A stretch of DNA of 64,000 nt from Microascus cirrosus (taxonomy: Eukaryota; Ascomycota; Sordariomycetes; Microascales; Microascaceae), in the NCBI GenBank assembly GCA_030271035.1, contig JAMBUN010000300.1, positions 119,211 through 183,210 of the forward strand, given 5' to 3'. Positions 44,553-56,313 of this stretch are shown here, piece after piece; position 1 is the stretch's first letter, and each line of letters begins with the position of its first letter. Made by a program: the position numbers and the translations under genes. The notes under the pieces were generated by a model, which was not told the origin of the DNA, did not search any database, and worked only from the letters and a program-made list of their open reading frames with translations.

Positions 44553-47143
44553 GAACGACAAAGTCGGCAGGATGTACTCGGAAAGTGGCGGGATATGCGG
44601 TCACAGCGGGTTCTGTTAGTGGCACTCGAGTTTAAAGCCGCGGCCTTGTCCAAAGTGCGCCCGTCGATATCGGAGCGCCGAACCACGAAGCACGAAAGTA
44701 ATAATGAGATATATGCAAATGACAGAGGGGCAAGGAAGGGATTTACGTCGATCGAGGTGGGGGAGCCGAAGTAGGGAAGGGGAGGGGAAGGAGAACAGCT
44801 GGATAAGGCACACGACAGGAGAGAGGAGCAGGCGAGGGGGCGCGTGCTTCAGAGACAATCAGTGGACAAAATGGGTCAGAAAGCTGAGTGTGAGTGACCC
44901 AGAAGCAACGAGGCGGAAAGTGGGAATTGACGTTGACGCAGCATTGACAGGCGGCGGCGGCGGAAAGTCACTACGGCTGAATACATCACGGTACGGGCAA
45001 GGAACCTTTGAATGGCAGGTTGGACGCGCATTCCGCCGCTAGGTGTTGTCTTGCATGGAAGGAGCGATGGGCAGAGTAGTGTCCACCCGGAGCAGCAATG
45101 AATTTCGATATGCAGGGTGCGGGAGAATCTGTACATGCCGTTGACACAGGGCTTCGTCTCGTTACCTATTCCGGACTTAAGCCCTGCAAGCTCCGCATGG
45201 TCACTGCAAGTACTCGCGGACAGGGACCATTCCCCTTCCCAAGAGCCCTATAGGGTCTTGGCGCACCAAATGAGCTAATTGCAACCATCAGGGGGCGACT
45301 CGGGTGGGTTCGCAACGAGTCCCACTCCCTGAGAGCGCCCAAACTTTGAGGTGTGGGGCAGAAGCGATGAAGTTGTGCATCGTGCAGGGCCGCGGAGACG
45401 TGAAGTGTGTCGGTCGGTCCTGCCGCCCTCAGATTGGCTCTGCCCGTTGGGTCTTCTGCGAGAGGCTGAAGGGGAGAGCCTCGAGGCATGAGCGAGCGAG
45501 ATATAGGGCCATGTTGACGCCTGCCTGGCAATGCGGGCAGCGCCTTCCCGTCACTTCGACGTCTATGTGAACCCGGGTATTAATAACTTATTTCACCCGC
45601 AAGCTGGAACTAATTGAAGCTTCCACCGCTCATGCCTTGTGACTGCCCAGACCTCTCATAGCACAAGCCAACATGACTCCCCGAGGGCGGACCCAAGTTG
45701 TTATCGCGATAGGCCCGATATATTATCAATTATCAAGTCATCAAATGATCAAATCTCAAATTCGGCCTTGTACAGACAGAACGCGAGCATCGGCGGTGGC
45801 TATTGTGAGGCCTGGCTCCGCTTCGACAGAAAATCGCCCGAAGGCTCTGTCACTGCACCTCCACGGCGGGCCCTTCGTTGATCGGGCGCGCCAGTCGAGC
45901 TGGTGGATAAGCTTCGTGCTAGTTACAACGTACGTATATGACCTGCTGCGGCTCGTATAAGCTTCGTCATGAGCCACGCGTGCAGCCAGGGCGAAGATCT
46001 CATGTCGACGTCGCAGTGCAGCCAAGACTGACCGACTCGTCCTTCGCGCGGACCCCAAACAGGATTCTGGATTTGGAGTCTGACCATCTGCTAATTGCAA
46101 TTGGCAGCCCGCGGGTCCCCTAAGGGCGTCATCCACGTCACGAGCCCGCCGGAGGAACCTTTGCTTAGCTTAGGCCTGACTGGGGTTCGTCGGTGGTACC
46201 GACGGCCAATCTCGTCCGCAGGAGCTTACTTTAGGTCATGCTATTAGCCACGTTTAGGCTCCGGTAACGTTCCGTTAGCCTTCCCCTGGGCCTAATTTCG
46301 ATCCCATACTGCCGGGCTTGTCTAAACCCCGTCTGCCATTGTCCTATTCTTAGCGATTCGAGTGGCCCGAGGGGAAGCGATCTCCCACCTATCCCAATGA
46401 CCCGCCGAGTTTGGGAACGAATTTGGAATTGGAGAGTCCGGTTTATTTGGTGGGGGCGGGGTTGAATGGCTGTTTACGAACGAATGGGGGTCGCGTCGAT
46501 GCCAGATTGTAATGTGTGCTCAAAGGTTCCAGGGTTACGGCGGACATCGCTCCATGCAGACTACAGCATTGGGAGGGAGCCGAAATGGATGAAATCCCGG
46601 AACCGGAAGAAGGATCCTTCCGCTTGGGAATGGAAAAGACGAGCGTGTTGGTCAATCTTGCTTCCATGACATCCTGATGGGAGAAGACGTACGCCTGGTG
46701 CCCCCCAAGGCAAACCCCAACAACACCTGACAAAGCTGTTCGTCCTGGGTAGAAGCGACAGTCCAATCTCAAGTCCGTTGGGGGTGGGCAACCAAGCGAC
46801 ATGCGAATCAATCCGATTCTTCGCCAAGCGCCCGCTGGCGGTGCTACGCCAAGCTCGGCTCGGGGGGACTTGCGTTAAATGGAGAACCTCGTGGTTCGGT
46901 AACCAAAGGTACCCGGTATTAGTGTATCGGGCGGGGCCCTTGCCGGGGTTGGATCGAACTTTTGTCCTGCAGGGAGAAAGGTGTCTGCCCAATGTGGCCT
47001 GGCCGGTAAATTTCCGGTCGACGGGGTGGAGGGGTCCTTTGATGCACGGTTACGCAATGGGGCCAGCTCTTGAATCTCTGCGTCCGCGCCGCGTGTCCCA
47101 CTCTACCAAATTGACTCAATCCGTTAAGGGGGCCGCCTGGCCG

Positions 47144-47163
47144 AAAAAAAAAAAAAAAAAAAA
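47144..47163 (+). repeat. A20 homopolymer
   Basis: Twenty consecutive A. No flanking target duplication or retrotransposon body is evident, so it is listed as a simple tract only. Confidence 0.85.
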
Positions 47164-49865
47164 GGTTCCCACCGTGTGGTGCATTCGGAGACTATGCGGT
47201 TTAGGGGTTCAATTGTCGCCGAGGGGTGCGTCTTGTCCGATCAAGGAAACCGCAAAAAGAAAAAAAGGCTATTAACATAAAGTATTTCAATGCAGGTGCA
47301 ATCCCCCCGCGAAAGGAATTGGGCTTGGAACGAGGTTGGACGTTGACAAGGCAGAGGCACAAACTCCCCGTCCCTCAAAAGACGATTGGTGGGGCGTTCG
47401 GCTCCGAACCGGGAGCCTGGCCGTTCAGGGTGACTGACTGGTCTCCTCGGGAGGGCCAATTGTGTCAATCTGTGGAATTCTTGGTTCCCATACCGGCGAA
47501 CGAACTCTTTTCGCCAAGCCCCGGCAAGGGTCATTGTGGAGCGCAAGAAGCTTCGTACTTTTTTGTACTCGGTAACCTCAAGCTGTTGGGGATGCGCTCG
47601 ACTTAGGGCCTAGCGCCAGTTGGCTTGGCATGAATCACAAGCAGGCGCGACGCGGTACGGTATGAGCTCCGTGCGACACGACGGTGAATTCGCGGGCGTC
47701 TCGCTGTGGGGAAAGGCGTTAACGCCGAGGCCGAGTGAGCGAGGTGTGGTTTCGCGGGGTCGGGGATTACTCGCACCGCTGGGCGCCCGGCGGCCCTTCG
47801 GTCGGTCGCGCCCCTCGAGGTGTTGGCGGCCTCACCGTTGAAGTCCCGTCGCACCCCGGCCGGGATCGCCAAGGGTTGCGCTCGGCTGCCTCAGCTCCGT
47901 ATCACCCCCGAAAGAACCTGCGGGGCATTCCCGTGCGGTCGGGGCCGCACGTCCTGGAATTCGGGATCCCGAGGGAGCGAGGAGTAGATGTCTTCTCCCA
48001 AGACAGCGGAGGAATTCCGTGCACCAGGAGGCGGGAAGGTCAATATAGGCGCAACACGCCATGGTTACGTCCCTCTGTCAGCGCTGAACCTCGCAGTAAG
48101 CAATAGGCGAAGCAAGCAAGCGGCTCCTCCCACCCTACCCCCCCGAAAAAGCCTCATGTCTGTCGTCGGGATACGGCGGTCGGTCAGTCAGCCGCCCTGA
48201 CCCCCAGCGGCTCATGAAAACGAGGTCCGGGGAAATCCTCAAATGGGACGCAGGTCAGCAGGTCATTTGCTGCTGGCTCTCTTGGCATACAGGCATACAT
48301 CACAACCCTGCTTGTCAACGCGAGACAGAGTTCCACGGGCCAGGCTAGTCTTGTTGTCTGTTTCGTCCTGGCCTCTTGGCACACTTGTGATGCATTATGG
48401 CGCCCGAAATAAGCATGGCAAGACAGGCGGAACCGGGCTTTTTGAGGAGACAGATTACTCGGGACGAAAGTTCCCTTGGCGGTGCAGCGAGAAGATGACC
48501 ACCCCCCGTTGTGTGCCAAGACGATTTGCGGGCTATTGCCGGAGCTTGGCGGTCAAAGGGCGGGCTTGGCTAGAAGGGACCAGGGGAAATTCCCCTTTCG
48601 TGTTGTTTCTCGAATTGAGGACAAAAGGTCCGTCGCCGGTTTTTTCGTTTGAATCCTAGGAATGCTGCGGGCTCCATGTTTACTGTATAGTGTACTCGTA
48701 AGCGATGGGGCTCGGTTTTACGATGATCGACAAGAGGTCCCTTTGTATTCTGCGGCTCCTGTGAGGGGAGGGCGAACGGGGATGTTTCTCGAAGGTGGGT
48801 GATGTTGAGACCCCTGTCGGAGCCCTCTTTTTTGACACGCCCTTCGCTCGCTGAATCCTTCCTTAGAGGGAAGCGGCGCTGGCGGCTTGCATCCTGGTAC
48901 AGCAGACTATCGAAACGCGGACCCAGCTGAGCCCCTGGTCGCAACAAACGACTCAGCTTCGACCCAGGAGGTTACCATCAATAGTTTACGGATGGCGTTC
49001 CCCGTTGCCTCGCCACACGCGAGCTAACCCCGCCCAGGCAGTTTAATAATGAACATCCATCTGCGGGCGGATGCATGTACCGGGGTCTGGTCACGGAGAC
49101 AGCCAGCCTTGTTTCTCCTCGGCAGGACTCATTGTTCCTCGTGCTGACTTCCATGCCCTCACATCATCGATGCTGCAGGTGCAGAAGCACGATTCACCGA
49201 GCCTAGAGTAGGGAATATCAAGTGCTGAGGCGGCAGTATTCCCTCTTCAGGTAGGCTCGTTTCCGGTATCGCAGTTCTCGCCGCAAAACAAGGGGACGTG
49301 GCAACAGATGGAAACAACGTTCCTTTTGCTCAGGCCTGCGCCTTTCCCACCGTTTATTTGCGCTACGCGTTGGGAGCACTGGGCTCCGCTAGTTGCTACA
49401 CCATATCACGGTTCTTAATATCGAGCTTATTGTCTATCATCCGCCTCAATGTCGGGGGACGATGGGGTGCGAGGTTGTAACGCAGGAAAGGAGGGGGGTG
49501 ATGGGGGGCTTCCCTTTCGCCTGGTGCCCTCCATACTTTCCATGATGCCTGTACTCCGCACTTCTGGGGTTCAGCCGCGTCTTAGGGCGGGTGTTAGTCT
49601 CAGGGAACGCAGGGCCGGTGAGCCCCGTTTCGGTGCGAGCCGCCGGATAGAGTGACGCCGCGGCTGGAGAGACAGTCATGCCGGTCAGGGTTGGCCGACC
49701 CTATCGCGGGGCTCAAGAATAATAATCTTGTGGCCTTGTGTACCTTTCGCTGCTGCAGAACGAAGCCGGATGGCGGGGGCGATCTGGGATGGTCAGCAGT
49801 GCTGTACCGCTGTGTACACCAGAAGTCTCGGCCGAAGGCCCGCGGAAGAAGTGTTATAATGCGCC

Positions 49866-49882
49866 TTTTTTTTTTTTTTTTT
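49866..49882 (+). repeat. T17 homopolymer
   Basis: Seventeen consecutive T about 730 bp upstream of the COP9 subunit 1 start. Poly(dA:dT) tracts of this kind exclude nucleosomes in fungal promoters (general knowledge); function here is inference. Confidence 0.85.
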
Positions 49883-50616
49883 GCTTTCCCCGTATGCAAA
49901 GAAAGCGAATTGTCCACGTTGGTCCCTTCAGCCGTCCAAGGGCAGGTTGGCTTGTTCATCCTCACTTGGCAAACAAGCGGGCCAAGACAAGTGACGTGCC
50001 TAGTGGGTTGGCGGGACGGGAAGAGGGGGACGAAAATAAAGCTGGGGTCTCCGCAATCCGGAGGTCGAGGAGGAGGGGAAGGAGTCTCTTTTTTCCCAGC
50101 GGCGGATGCATGGTAATATAACGGTGACTGGTGCCAAAAGGAGGGTGAAGAGGAGCGCAGGATTGGCGAGTAATATACGTTGTATTGGGGTCGATTGGAA
50201 CTTTTTTATGGCTTGATTGCGCTTTCGGCTTGACTTGCTAAGGGTCATGTTGTCCTGGGCGGGACACCAATAGATATTCATAGAGGGGGTATGGGGTTTT
50301 TATCTGGTTAATGGGTGTTTTGGATGAAGTCAGGCGATTTGGAGAGTCTTATCTTGGACTTTTTGCAAGACAAGACGGGGTTCGTCTGAGGACCCTGGAC
50401 TGTGGTCTTGGCCGCCAAGAACCAGAGCAAAGACAATATGGTTATTGTGGACGGAGTGTACCAGTTGGTGCAGGCTGGCCGTTAGCCCCGCATGACAGAC
50501 ACCAAAGCACCCCGCCTTTCGGAGCTCTGGGTGTCAACCTAGCTACACCGCGCCTGCCACCGCAACTTGTTCCGACGTCAATACCAAGCTGATTGGCGCG
50601 GCCTACCCTGACGAAA

Positions 50617-52308
50617 ATGGAGGCCAACGGCCGCTCGAGCAATCTGATGAAGTTCTTTAGCGAGATGAGCGGACAGGGACGTCCGGTGGTCCAAGGTGAG
50701 AAACGGTCTTCGAGCTAGGCGACCAAGCTCCAATATCTCGCTTTCGCGTTAAGCTGTGTTACTAACGTGTGATTAGAGGAGCCGAAGCTCGACTTGGAAC
50801 TGTACATCCAGAACTACAAGAGTAAATCGAACTCCCATCGCCGTATTGACCGACGTTCGTGATCGATGCTGACAATCCGCAGGCCGAACTCGATTCGACC
50901 GCCTTTACCATATCGGCCGCACCAGCACCGTCCTCTGCGTCGACGCCCTCAAGGCCGCTGTCGCCGAGGCCAAGGGCGGCAAAGATGTGAGCCTGTACCG
51001 GAACGCTGTGGAGGCGCTGCACGAGGTGGCGCCGGAGGAGCCGGAGGCGCTGCTTGATAAGGAGTGGATCGAGGCGACGGACAGGGCGAACAAGAAGGAG
51101 ACCACGCGGCTCGAGAATGAGCTTCGGGGTTATAAAAACAACCTTGTCAAGGAGAGCGTGCGGGTGAGTTACCCACGGAACCGAACCTCGGCAGGTTTGG
51201 AACCATGTAACTGATGATGCTGGAAACCAACAGATAGGGAACGAGGACCTTGGACGCCACTGCGAAGCTATAGGCGCGTTTCAAAAAGCCGTGGAGTCCT
51301 ACAGCAACATGCGGCCCGATGCCAGCACGTCAAAGCACCTCGTCGACATCGGCCGGCACCTCATCCGCGTCGCCATCCAGATGCGCGATTGGTCCTCCGT
51401 CACCCTGCAAGCCGGCAAGATCGCAGGACTTGTCTCACCGGAGACCTCTGACGACACGATTCGGTATGTGAAGGTCACACGGGGTATCGCGGCGCTGCAC
51501 ACCAGCGCCTTCGAGGACGCGGCTCGCGCCTTCACCTCCATCCCACCCACAGGCGACCGCTCGTGGTCCGACGGGGACGTGGCGAGCGCGAACGACGTGG
51601 CGGTGTACGGCGCCATCTTGGGCCTCGCAACGATGGAGAGGCGTGAGATTAGGGAGGAGGTGCTGGAGAGCGGAGCATTCAGGCCGTACCTGGAGCTAGA
51701 GCCGCAGTTGAGGAAGGCGCTGGGGTTCTACGTGAATGGGAAGTACAAGGCGTGCCTGGAGATCTTGGAGTTGTACAGGCCGGATTACATGCTTGATGTG
51801 CATCTTTACAAGCATATTCCTGCGCTCTATGAGCGGATTAGGTCGAAATGCATTGTGCAGTACCTCATCCCGTACTCGTATATCAGCATGGAGAGTTTAG
51901 AGCAGACGTTTGGGAGGGCGGGGGAGCCGATTGTTAGGGAGATTTGCGGGATGATTAGGAGCGGGGTGCTGGATGCGAGGATCAACTCTATTGACAAGGT
52001 AAGAAATTCCGCAGCTCTTGGCTTTACTTCTTCTTTGGTGAGGGGGAAGGAGCTAACGGTTAGTGCTACAGCAACTGGTACTACTGTCTCCCGACCCGAG
52101 GGCCGTTCTGCAAAGGGACGCGCTGGAGGCAGCGAGGTGGTATAGGAAGCAGGCGATGGACAGGATAAGGATGATTAGCCTAGCGGGCGCAGGGCTGGAG
52201 GTCAGGGGGGCGAGGAGAGATCCGAGGATGGCGTTCGCGGCGGGTATGGGGGGTGCTGATGATGGGTCGTGGTCAGATGGCAGGGATGCTATGGACTTGG
52301 TGATGTGA
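50617..52308 (+). CDS. csn1: COP9 signalosome complex subunit 1
   Basis: Five exons, 50617-50695, 50777-50821, 50883-51163, 51234-51998 and 52072-52308, give 468 aa; introns 81, 61, 70 and 73 nt. The N-terminal helical region includes ELYIQNYKSRTRFDRLYHIG and LENELRGYKNNLVKES (usual CSN1/RPN7 blocks), then TPR-like helices (GNEDLGRHCEAIGAFQKA). The PCI domain near 240-400 includes YVNGKYKACLEILE, LDVHLYKHIPALYERIR and DARINSIDKQLVLLSPDPR. CSN1 is a scaffold subunit of the complex that removes NEDD8 from cullins; in Aspergillus csnA is required for normal sexual development and light response. Gene structure and length (yeast-free, filamentous type) are typical. Confidence 0.94.
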
Positions 52309-52798
52309 GGGATGATACCCAAGGGATGGGCGCTTAGTGGTGCATGGAGTCATTGACCTTTTGTGCTCGGGGTGCATGTGGCTCCTATTATAGCCAGAGA
52401 AGGGGACGGTGTTCATGGAGCAAGGAGCCAGTCTCGCGTTGCAGTCAGCGGCATGGGCCGTAGACAGATTCAAACCACGGCGAGGGGTAAGAGCATGTGT
52501 TAGAGCATCCTTGTCTGAGTTTATGAGTTTCACGAATCAATAGATTGATGAATTGGGCCCCTTGCTGCCAACTGACGCTCTCGAGTCTTTTGCCCGCCAC
52601 GCTCGGTGAGATGTCGTGCGAATCTGTGATCTAATTGGCTGGAGGATAAATGCTGCAAGACCCCCAAATCGACTGCCCCCAAATAATTTGTGGGGCAATC
52701 ACTTTTTCTCAACCACCACCGACGCCGACCCCGAGAAGCTTTCGGAGCAGCACTTCCCCGGCCGAAACGAAGGCGATGTCTATACCCAGCACACGATA
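52309..52798. other. Intergenic
   Basis: About 490 bp between co-directional genes. The downstream frame is open from 52616 but without an ATG until 52799, so the promoter and leader of the PPR gene lie here. Confidence 0.4.
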
Positions 52799-55192
52799 AT
52801 GCCCATCCCCGGAGCGTGTCTTCGGGCACGCCTTCTCGCGGCGCGCCGCGCGCCGCTGCTCCCCCTGCGAGTCGCAACCCGGCGGATGAGCGCGCCGACG
52901 ATACCCCCGAGGATAGGTCACAGCCAGCCCGTGGAGGAGGAGAGGCCCGAATATGGCCTAAGGGAGCAAAATAAGACAGGGATCGAAGAGCGGAAGAGGG
53001 TTCGCTCCCCCCTCGGGACGGGGACGGACGGTCGCGAGGACCGGCGGGGTCCCGTCTCGGCCAGGATTGCAGACGCAGCGTTCCAGTTGCGTTCGGGGAA
53101 GATCTCAAAACGGGACGCGTGGCAGGTTATTGAGGAAGGGATAATGGATGTTAATAAGGAAGGGACTAAGCCAGAGGCGAGGGAGAATATCGCGCCGGCG
53201 ATCAGGACGATGGTTGAGGTCATCATCGGAATCAAGAGGTGGGGACCCGGGGGCACGAGAGACGGTCCCAGCGTTTCCGAAGCGATGAGGGCGTACGTCA
53301 GCGTGGGGAAGGCGCGGAAACGCACACCGCTTATGCGGCTGCTCGCAAGGACACTGACACACCTCGTCGGTGGCAGGGCGACCGAGGAGGAGGCGAGAGA
53401 GGCGCTCGGGGACGTGGTTGCCGTATGGGTCGCGCTGTTTGAGATGTCAAACTACGTCGGCGCGGACGGCATCCGCGTTCCCTCGCTCCGCAGCCGCAAG
53501 ATGCAGCAGCTCGCTCGGGGCCCTGAACCCTTCGCCGCGATGGTCCACGCCGCCATCGTGCCCTTCGCCATCCCGGACGGGCAGGTCAATTTTGCACCCC
53601 TGCTGCTCACCACCTACATCCTCGTGGAGGAGCGCGGCCTGCGCGGGAGCAAGACGGTACAACCCATCGAGCCGCTGCTAGACTTTATGGAGAGGGCTAT
53701 GGACGATGTGTGGACGGACCGCCAGTCCGCGCTAGACGAGTTCAAGGAGGGGAGGAGTAATGGCCCGCTGCGCAGGTACGTAGTGGCGCGCCTGGGTCTG
53801 CTGAAGATGGAGACGGGACAAGAGATAGACGCAGAGCAGCTGCACAGGCGGCTGTCGCGTGGGCTGAGCATGCGCAGCGCGGACCATGTGCGGCAGACCT
53901 GGGCCTCTCTCTCCCGGCAGATCGAGGCGCTGGCTCCGCGGCTCGCGAAAGAGCCGGCATTGCGCGAGCGGTACGCCGGCCTGCTCGACTTTTGCGTGTG
54001 CATCTGGTGCGCCCTGGGGCGGGACGACCTCGATGCCGTGCTGGGCTTCATGAGGGCGCACGGCTTTGGGTACACGGTCAAGACATATACCTCCATGATC
54101 GAAGGGTGGAAGCTGGCAAGGCAGCCGCGCAACATTGCGGCGCTGTGGGAGCGGCTCGAGCGCGACGGGGTGCAGCTCGACGCCGTGATCTGGTCGGCGC
54201 GGATATCGGCCCTCATGACGTGCGGGCTAGAGAAGCCCGCGCTCAGGGCCCTCCACGAGATGGGCCAGCTGTGGGATGCGGCCGTCAAAAGGGGGACGAA
54301 AGACGACGCAGTCAAGCCGGAAATCGGCCCGGTAAACGCCGCGCTGGCGGGCGTCCTCCGCTCCAAGGGCGTCCAGGCCGCGCCCGCCATCCTCTCCTGG
54401 GCCGCGCGATACGACGTCGAGCCCGACATCGCGACGCACAACATGCTCCTGCGCTCCATGCTTCACGAGGGCCGCGGCGTGGAGGCGGACGCCCTGCTGC
54501 GTGACATGAACGCCCGGGGCGTGGTGGCTGATGCCGCGACGTTTACCATCATTGTTGAAGAGGTGTTGGGGGCGGCCGCGGGACAGGGTGAGGAGAAGAG
54601 GCTGGAGGCTGTAAAGGGGATCTTCGCGGCGATCGAGGCATCGGGGCAGAGCGCCAAGGCGGCGACGTATGCGAAGATGATGCACGTCCTCCTCGAGAAC
54701 CCCGGTGAGGAGGGGGAGAGCGCCGTCGACGGAAAGGCAGTCAGGGAGGTCCTGTCCCACATGCAACGGCACAGCGCGGGCCCCACCTCGCACGTCTTCA
54801 CCATCATCGCGAACCACCTCCTCGCCAGCGGGGACACCACCGCGGTCCGCACCATGATCGCCACGTGGGGACTCTCTAACTCGGACCGCGTGGACGGCGT
54901 CTTCTGGGAGGTGGTTATCCGCGGCTTCGCCTCCTCGGGGCTCGCCTCCGAGGCGCGCGACATGTTCTTCGCCCTACGGAGAGAGACGCGTGTTGCGCTG
55001 GGTGTGCTGGACCAGCTGCTTGTAGGATTACTGGGTGAGGGGGACGAGGAGGGGGCGCGGGCGCTGGTGAAGGAGGTGAAGGTAAGGATGAAGGAAGGAG
55101 GCATACAGGGGGAGGCGGCAGATGGAGGGGAGAGGTTTCTGAGGCACCGGTTTTGGCATGTTGTTGCAGAGAATGGGCTGGATGACGTGTAG
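52799..55192 (+). CDS. Mitochondrial pentatricopeptide-repeat-like protein
   Basis: Intronless, 797 aa. The N-terminus (MPIPGACLRARLLAARRAPL) is Arg/Ala-rich without acidic residues, as in a mitochondrial presequence. The remainder is almost entirely helical. In the second half, 35-residue-like repeats are readable: GFGYTVKTYTSMIEGWKLA, DGVQLDAVIWSARISALM, DVEPDIATHNMLLRSML and RGVVADAATFTIIVEEVL. PPR proteins bind organelle RNA for processing, stability or translation; the target is unknown. The ATG at 52799 is the first in a frame that is open from 52616 (GTG), so an upstream ATG exon is possible but not needed. Confidence 0.85.
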   Translation: MPIPGACLRARLLAARRAPLLPLRVATRRMSAPTIPPRIGHSQPVEEERPEYGLREQNKTGIEERKRVRSPLGTGTDGREDRRGPVSARIADAAFQLRSGKISKRDAWQVIEEGIMDVNKEGTKPEARENIAPAIRTMVEVIIGIKRWGPGGTRDGPSVSEAMRAYVSVGKARKRTPLMRLLARTLTHLVGGRATEEEAREALGDVVAVWVALFEMSNYVGADGIRVPSLRSRKMQQLARGPEPFAAMVHAAIVPFAIPDGQVNFAPLLLTTYILVEERGLRGSKTVQPIEPLLDFMERAMDDVWTDRQSALDEFKEGRSNGPLRRYVVARLGLLKMETGQEIDAEQLHRRLSRGLSMRSADHVRQTWASLSRQIEALAPRLAKEPALRERYAGLLDFCVCIWCALGRDDLDAVLGFMRAHGFGYTVKTYTSMIEGWKLARQPRNIAALWERLERDGVQLDAVIWSARISALMTCGLEKPALRALHEMGQLWDAAVKRGTKDDAVKPEIGPVNAALAGVLRSKGVQAAPAILSWAARYDVEPDIATHNMLLRSMLHEGRGVEADALLRDMNARGVVADAATFTIIVEEVLGAAAGQGEEKRLEAVKGIFAAIEASGQSAKAATYAKMMHVLLENPGEEGESAVDGKAVREVLSHMQRHSAGPTSHVFTIIANHLLASGDTTAVRTMIATWGLSNSDRVDGVFWEVVIRGFASSGLASEARDMFFALRRETRVALGVLDQLLVGLLGEGDEEGARALVKEVKVRMKEGGIQGEAADGGERFLRHRFWHVVAENGLDDV

Positions 55193-56313
55193 GATATGAT
55201 GGTGGCGTTGTTTTGTTTGGCATTGTAGAATATAATAGATCCGAAATGACAGACGAATTTTAGAGAGAAAGGCTGCTGGATTTCTGCAAAATGAAGGTGC
55301 TCGGAATCCGCTCGTGTTAGTAGATGAGGAGGGAGGGCTCACAGCCTTGAGGAGGGAAAGAGAGCGGTGGGCTCTATGCCGCCCCCGAGACGGTCCCATC
55401 TTGACGCAGGATGCGTTCACGGACATGGAGAGGATAGGGAGGTTTGGAAGATATGAGCTGGTAAGGGGGTGAGGTAGGGAATGTTCAGAGGAGTGGCCAC
55501 ATCTGCAATACAACTCCCTCCGCCTAAACCGATGATCGCCACGTTCGCCCGAGGTCTACAGAAGTCCTCGAGATGGCTAGATGCTTAAGGAGCACCACCT
55601 CCAAGAACCCCCATACGCACTCTCTAACTTCTAAGTGCGCAAGACTAAGTGGCCTTCACTACGACGTGTCCCATAAGTACTACATGCCCAAGCCGCTACA
55701 CCCGAGACCTCATCGCCCCAAACCGCTCCACTATGAATAAATGGGCATCCCCATACGCGATCCAACTGCCCTCAAATTCCAGTAGTCCTCCCAAAGAGCC
55801 CTACCCAGGACCCCTGTCCATCTCCAGAGGCGTACTCCTCCAGCACCCCTTTCAAAGTCTCTCAAACCCTCCCCCACTTGACCTCTACAGCCCTACTCAA
55901 CCAGTCACCAGTCACTACCTATAGAGCCGTGAATCATAACACACTGTTATTCCGATTCAATCCTCGCCCACTATTCTTTCCTCTCCTTTCTTCCGCTTCG
56001 TGGATCTCCTTCCTGGAAGTTTCTCTTTCATCAATATCTCTAGGGTATACATTTCACTCGTTACCTCCCAAACTAAACCGATTCCGTTCCCAAACAAAAC
56101 CAAACCGGCGGAGGCCGGACAAACTGATCCAGCCCAGACCAAAAACAGGGCCAGAACCCAGGCCAACCAAGAAAACACAAGCCTCCCAAGCCCATAAAGA
56201 GGAACCCAGCCTTCAAATTTGTCCCACCCATTAACAAAACAAGAAAAAAAAAAACTCCAGCGTGCCTCTATGGCATCAAATTATACCTCCCACCCCTTAC
56301 AACTACCTCTCAC
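55193..56313. other. Intergenic, between convergent genes
   Basis: About 1.1 kb between the PPR and velvet genes. C-rich/A-rich low-complexity sequence near 56080-56260 includes an A12 run and probably belongs to the velvet gene's 3' flank. No gene is recognised. Confidence 0.4.

Larger units (their letters stand above)
43950..50616. other. 6.7-kb gene-free region between divergent regulators
   Basis: Lies upstream of both the large C6 factor (minus) and COP9 subunit 1 (plus). All frames are short, low in protein-like motifs and not joined by plausible introns. It holds a short GGCCGT tandem repeat near 44530-44552, an A20 tract at 47144-47163 and a T17 tract at 49866-49882. It is not AT-rich like the RIP-affected left end. 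Likely long 5' leaders, enhancer-like regulatory DNA or non-coding transcripts, none of which can be proven here. Confidence 0.5.

Noticed and set aside
47144..47163. A20 tract as the tail of a retroposed element
   Set aside because: No target duplication, SINE-like promoter or coding body could be seen upstream.
46778..47275. 165-codon plus-strand frame in the gene desert
   Set aside because: Reads through the A20 tract as poly-lysine and has no protein-like pattern.
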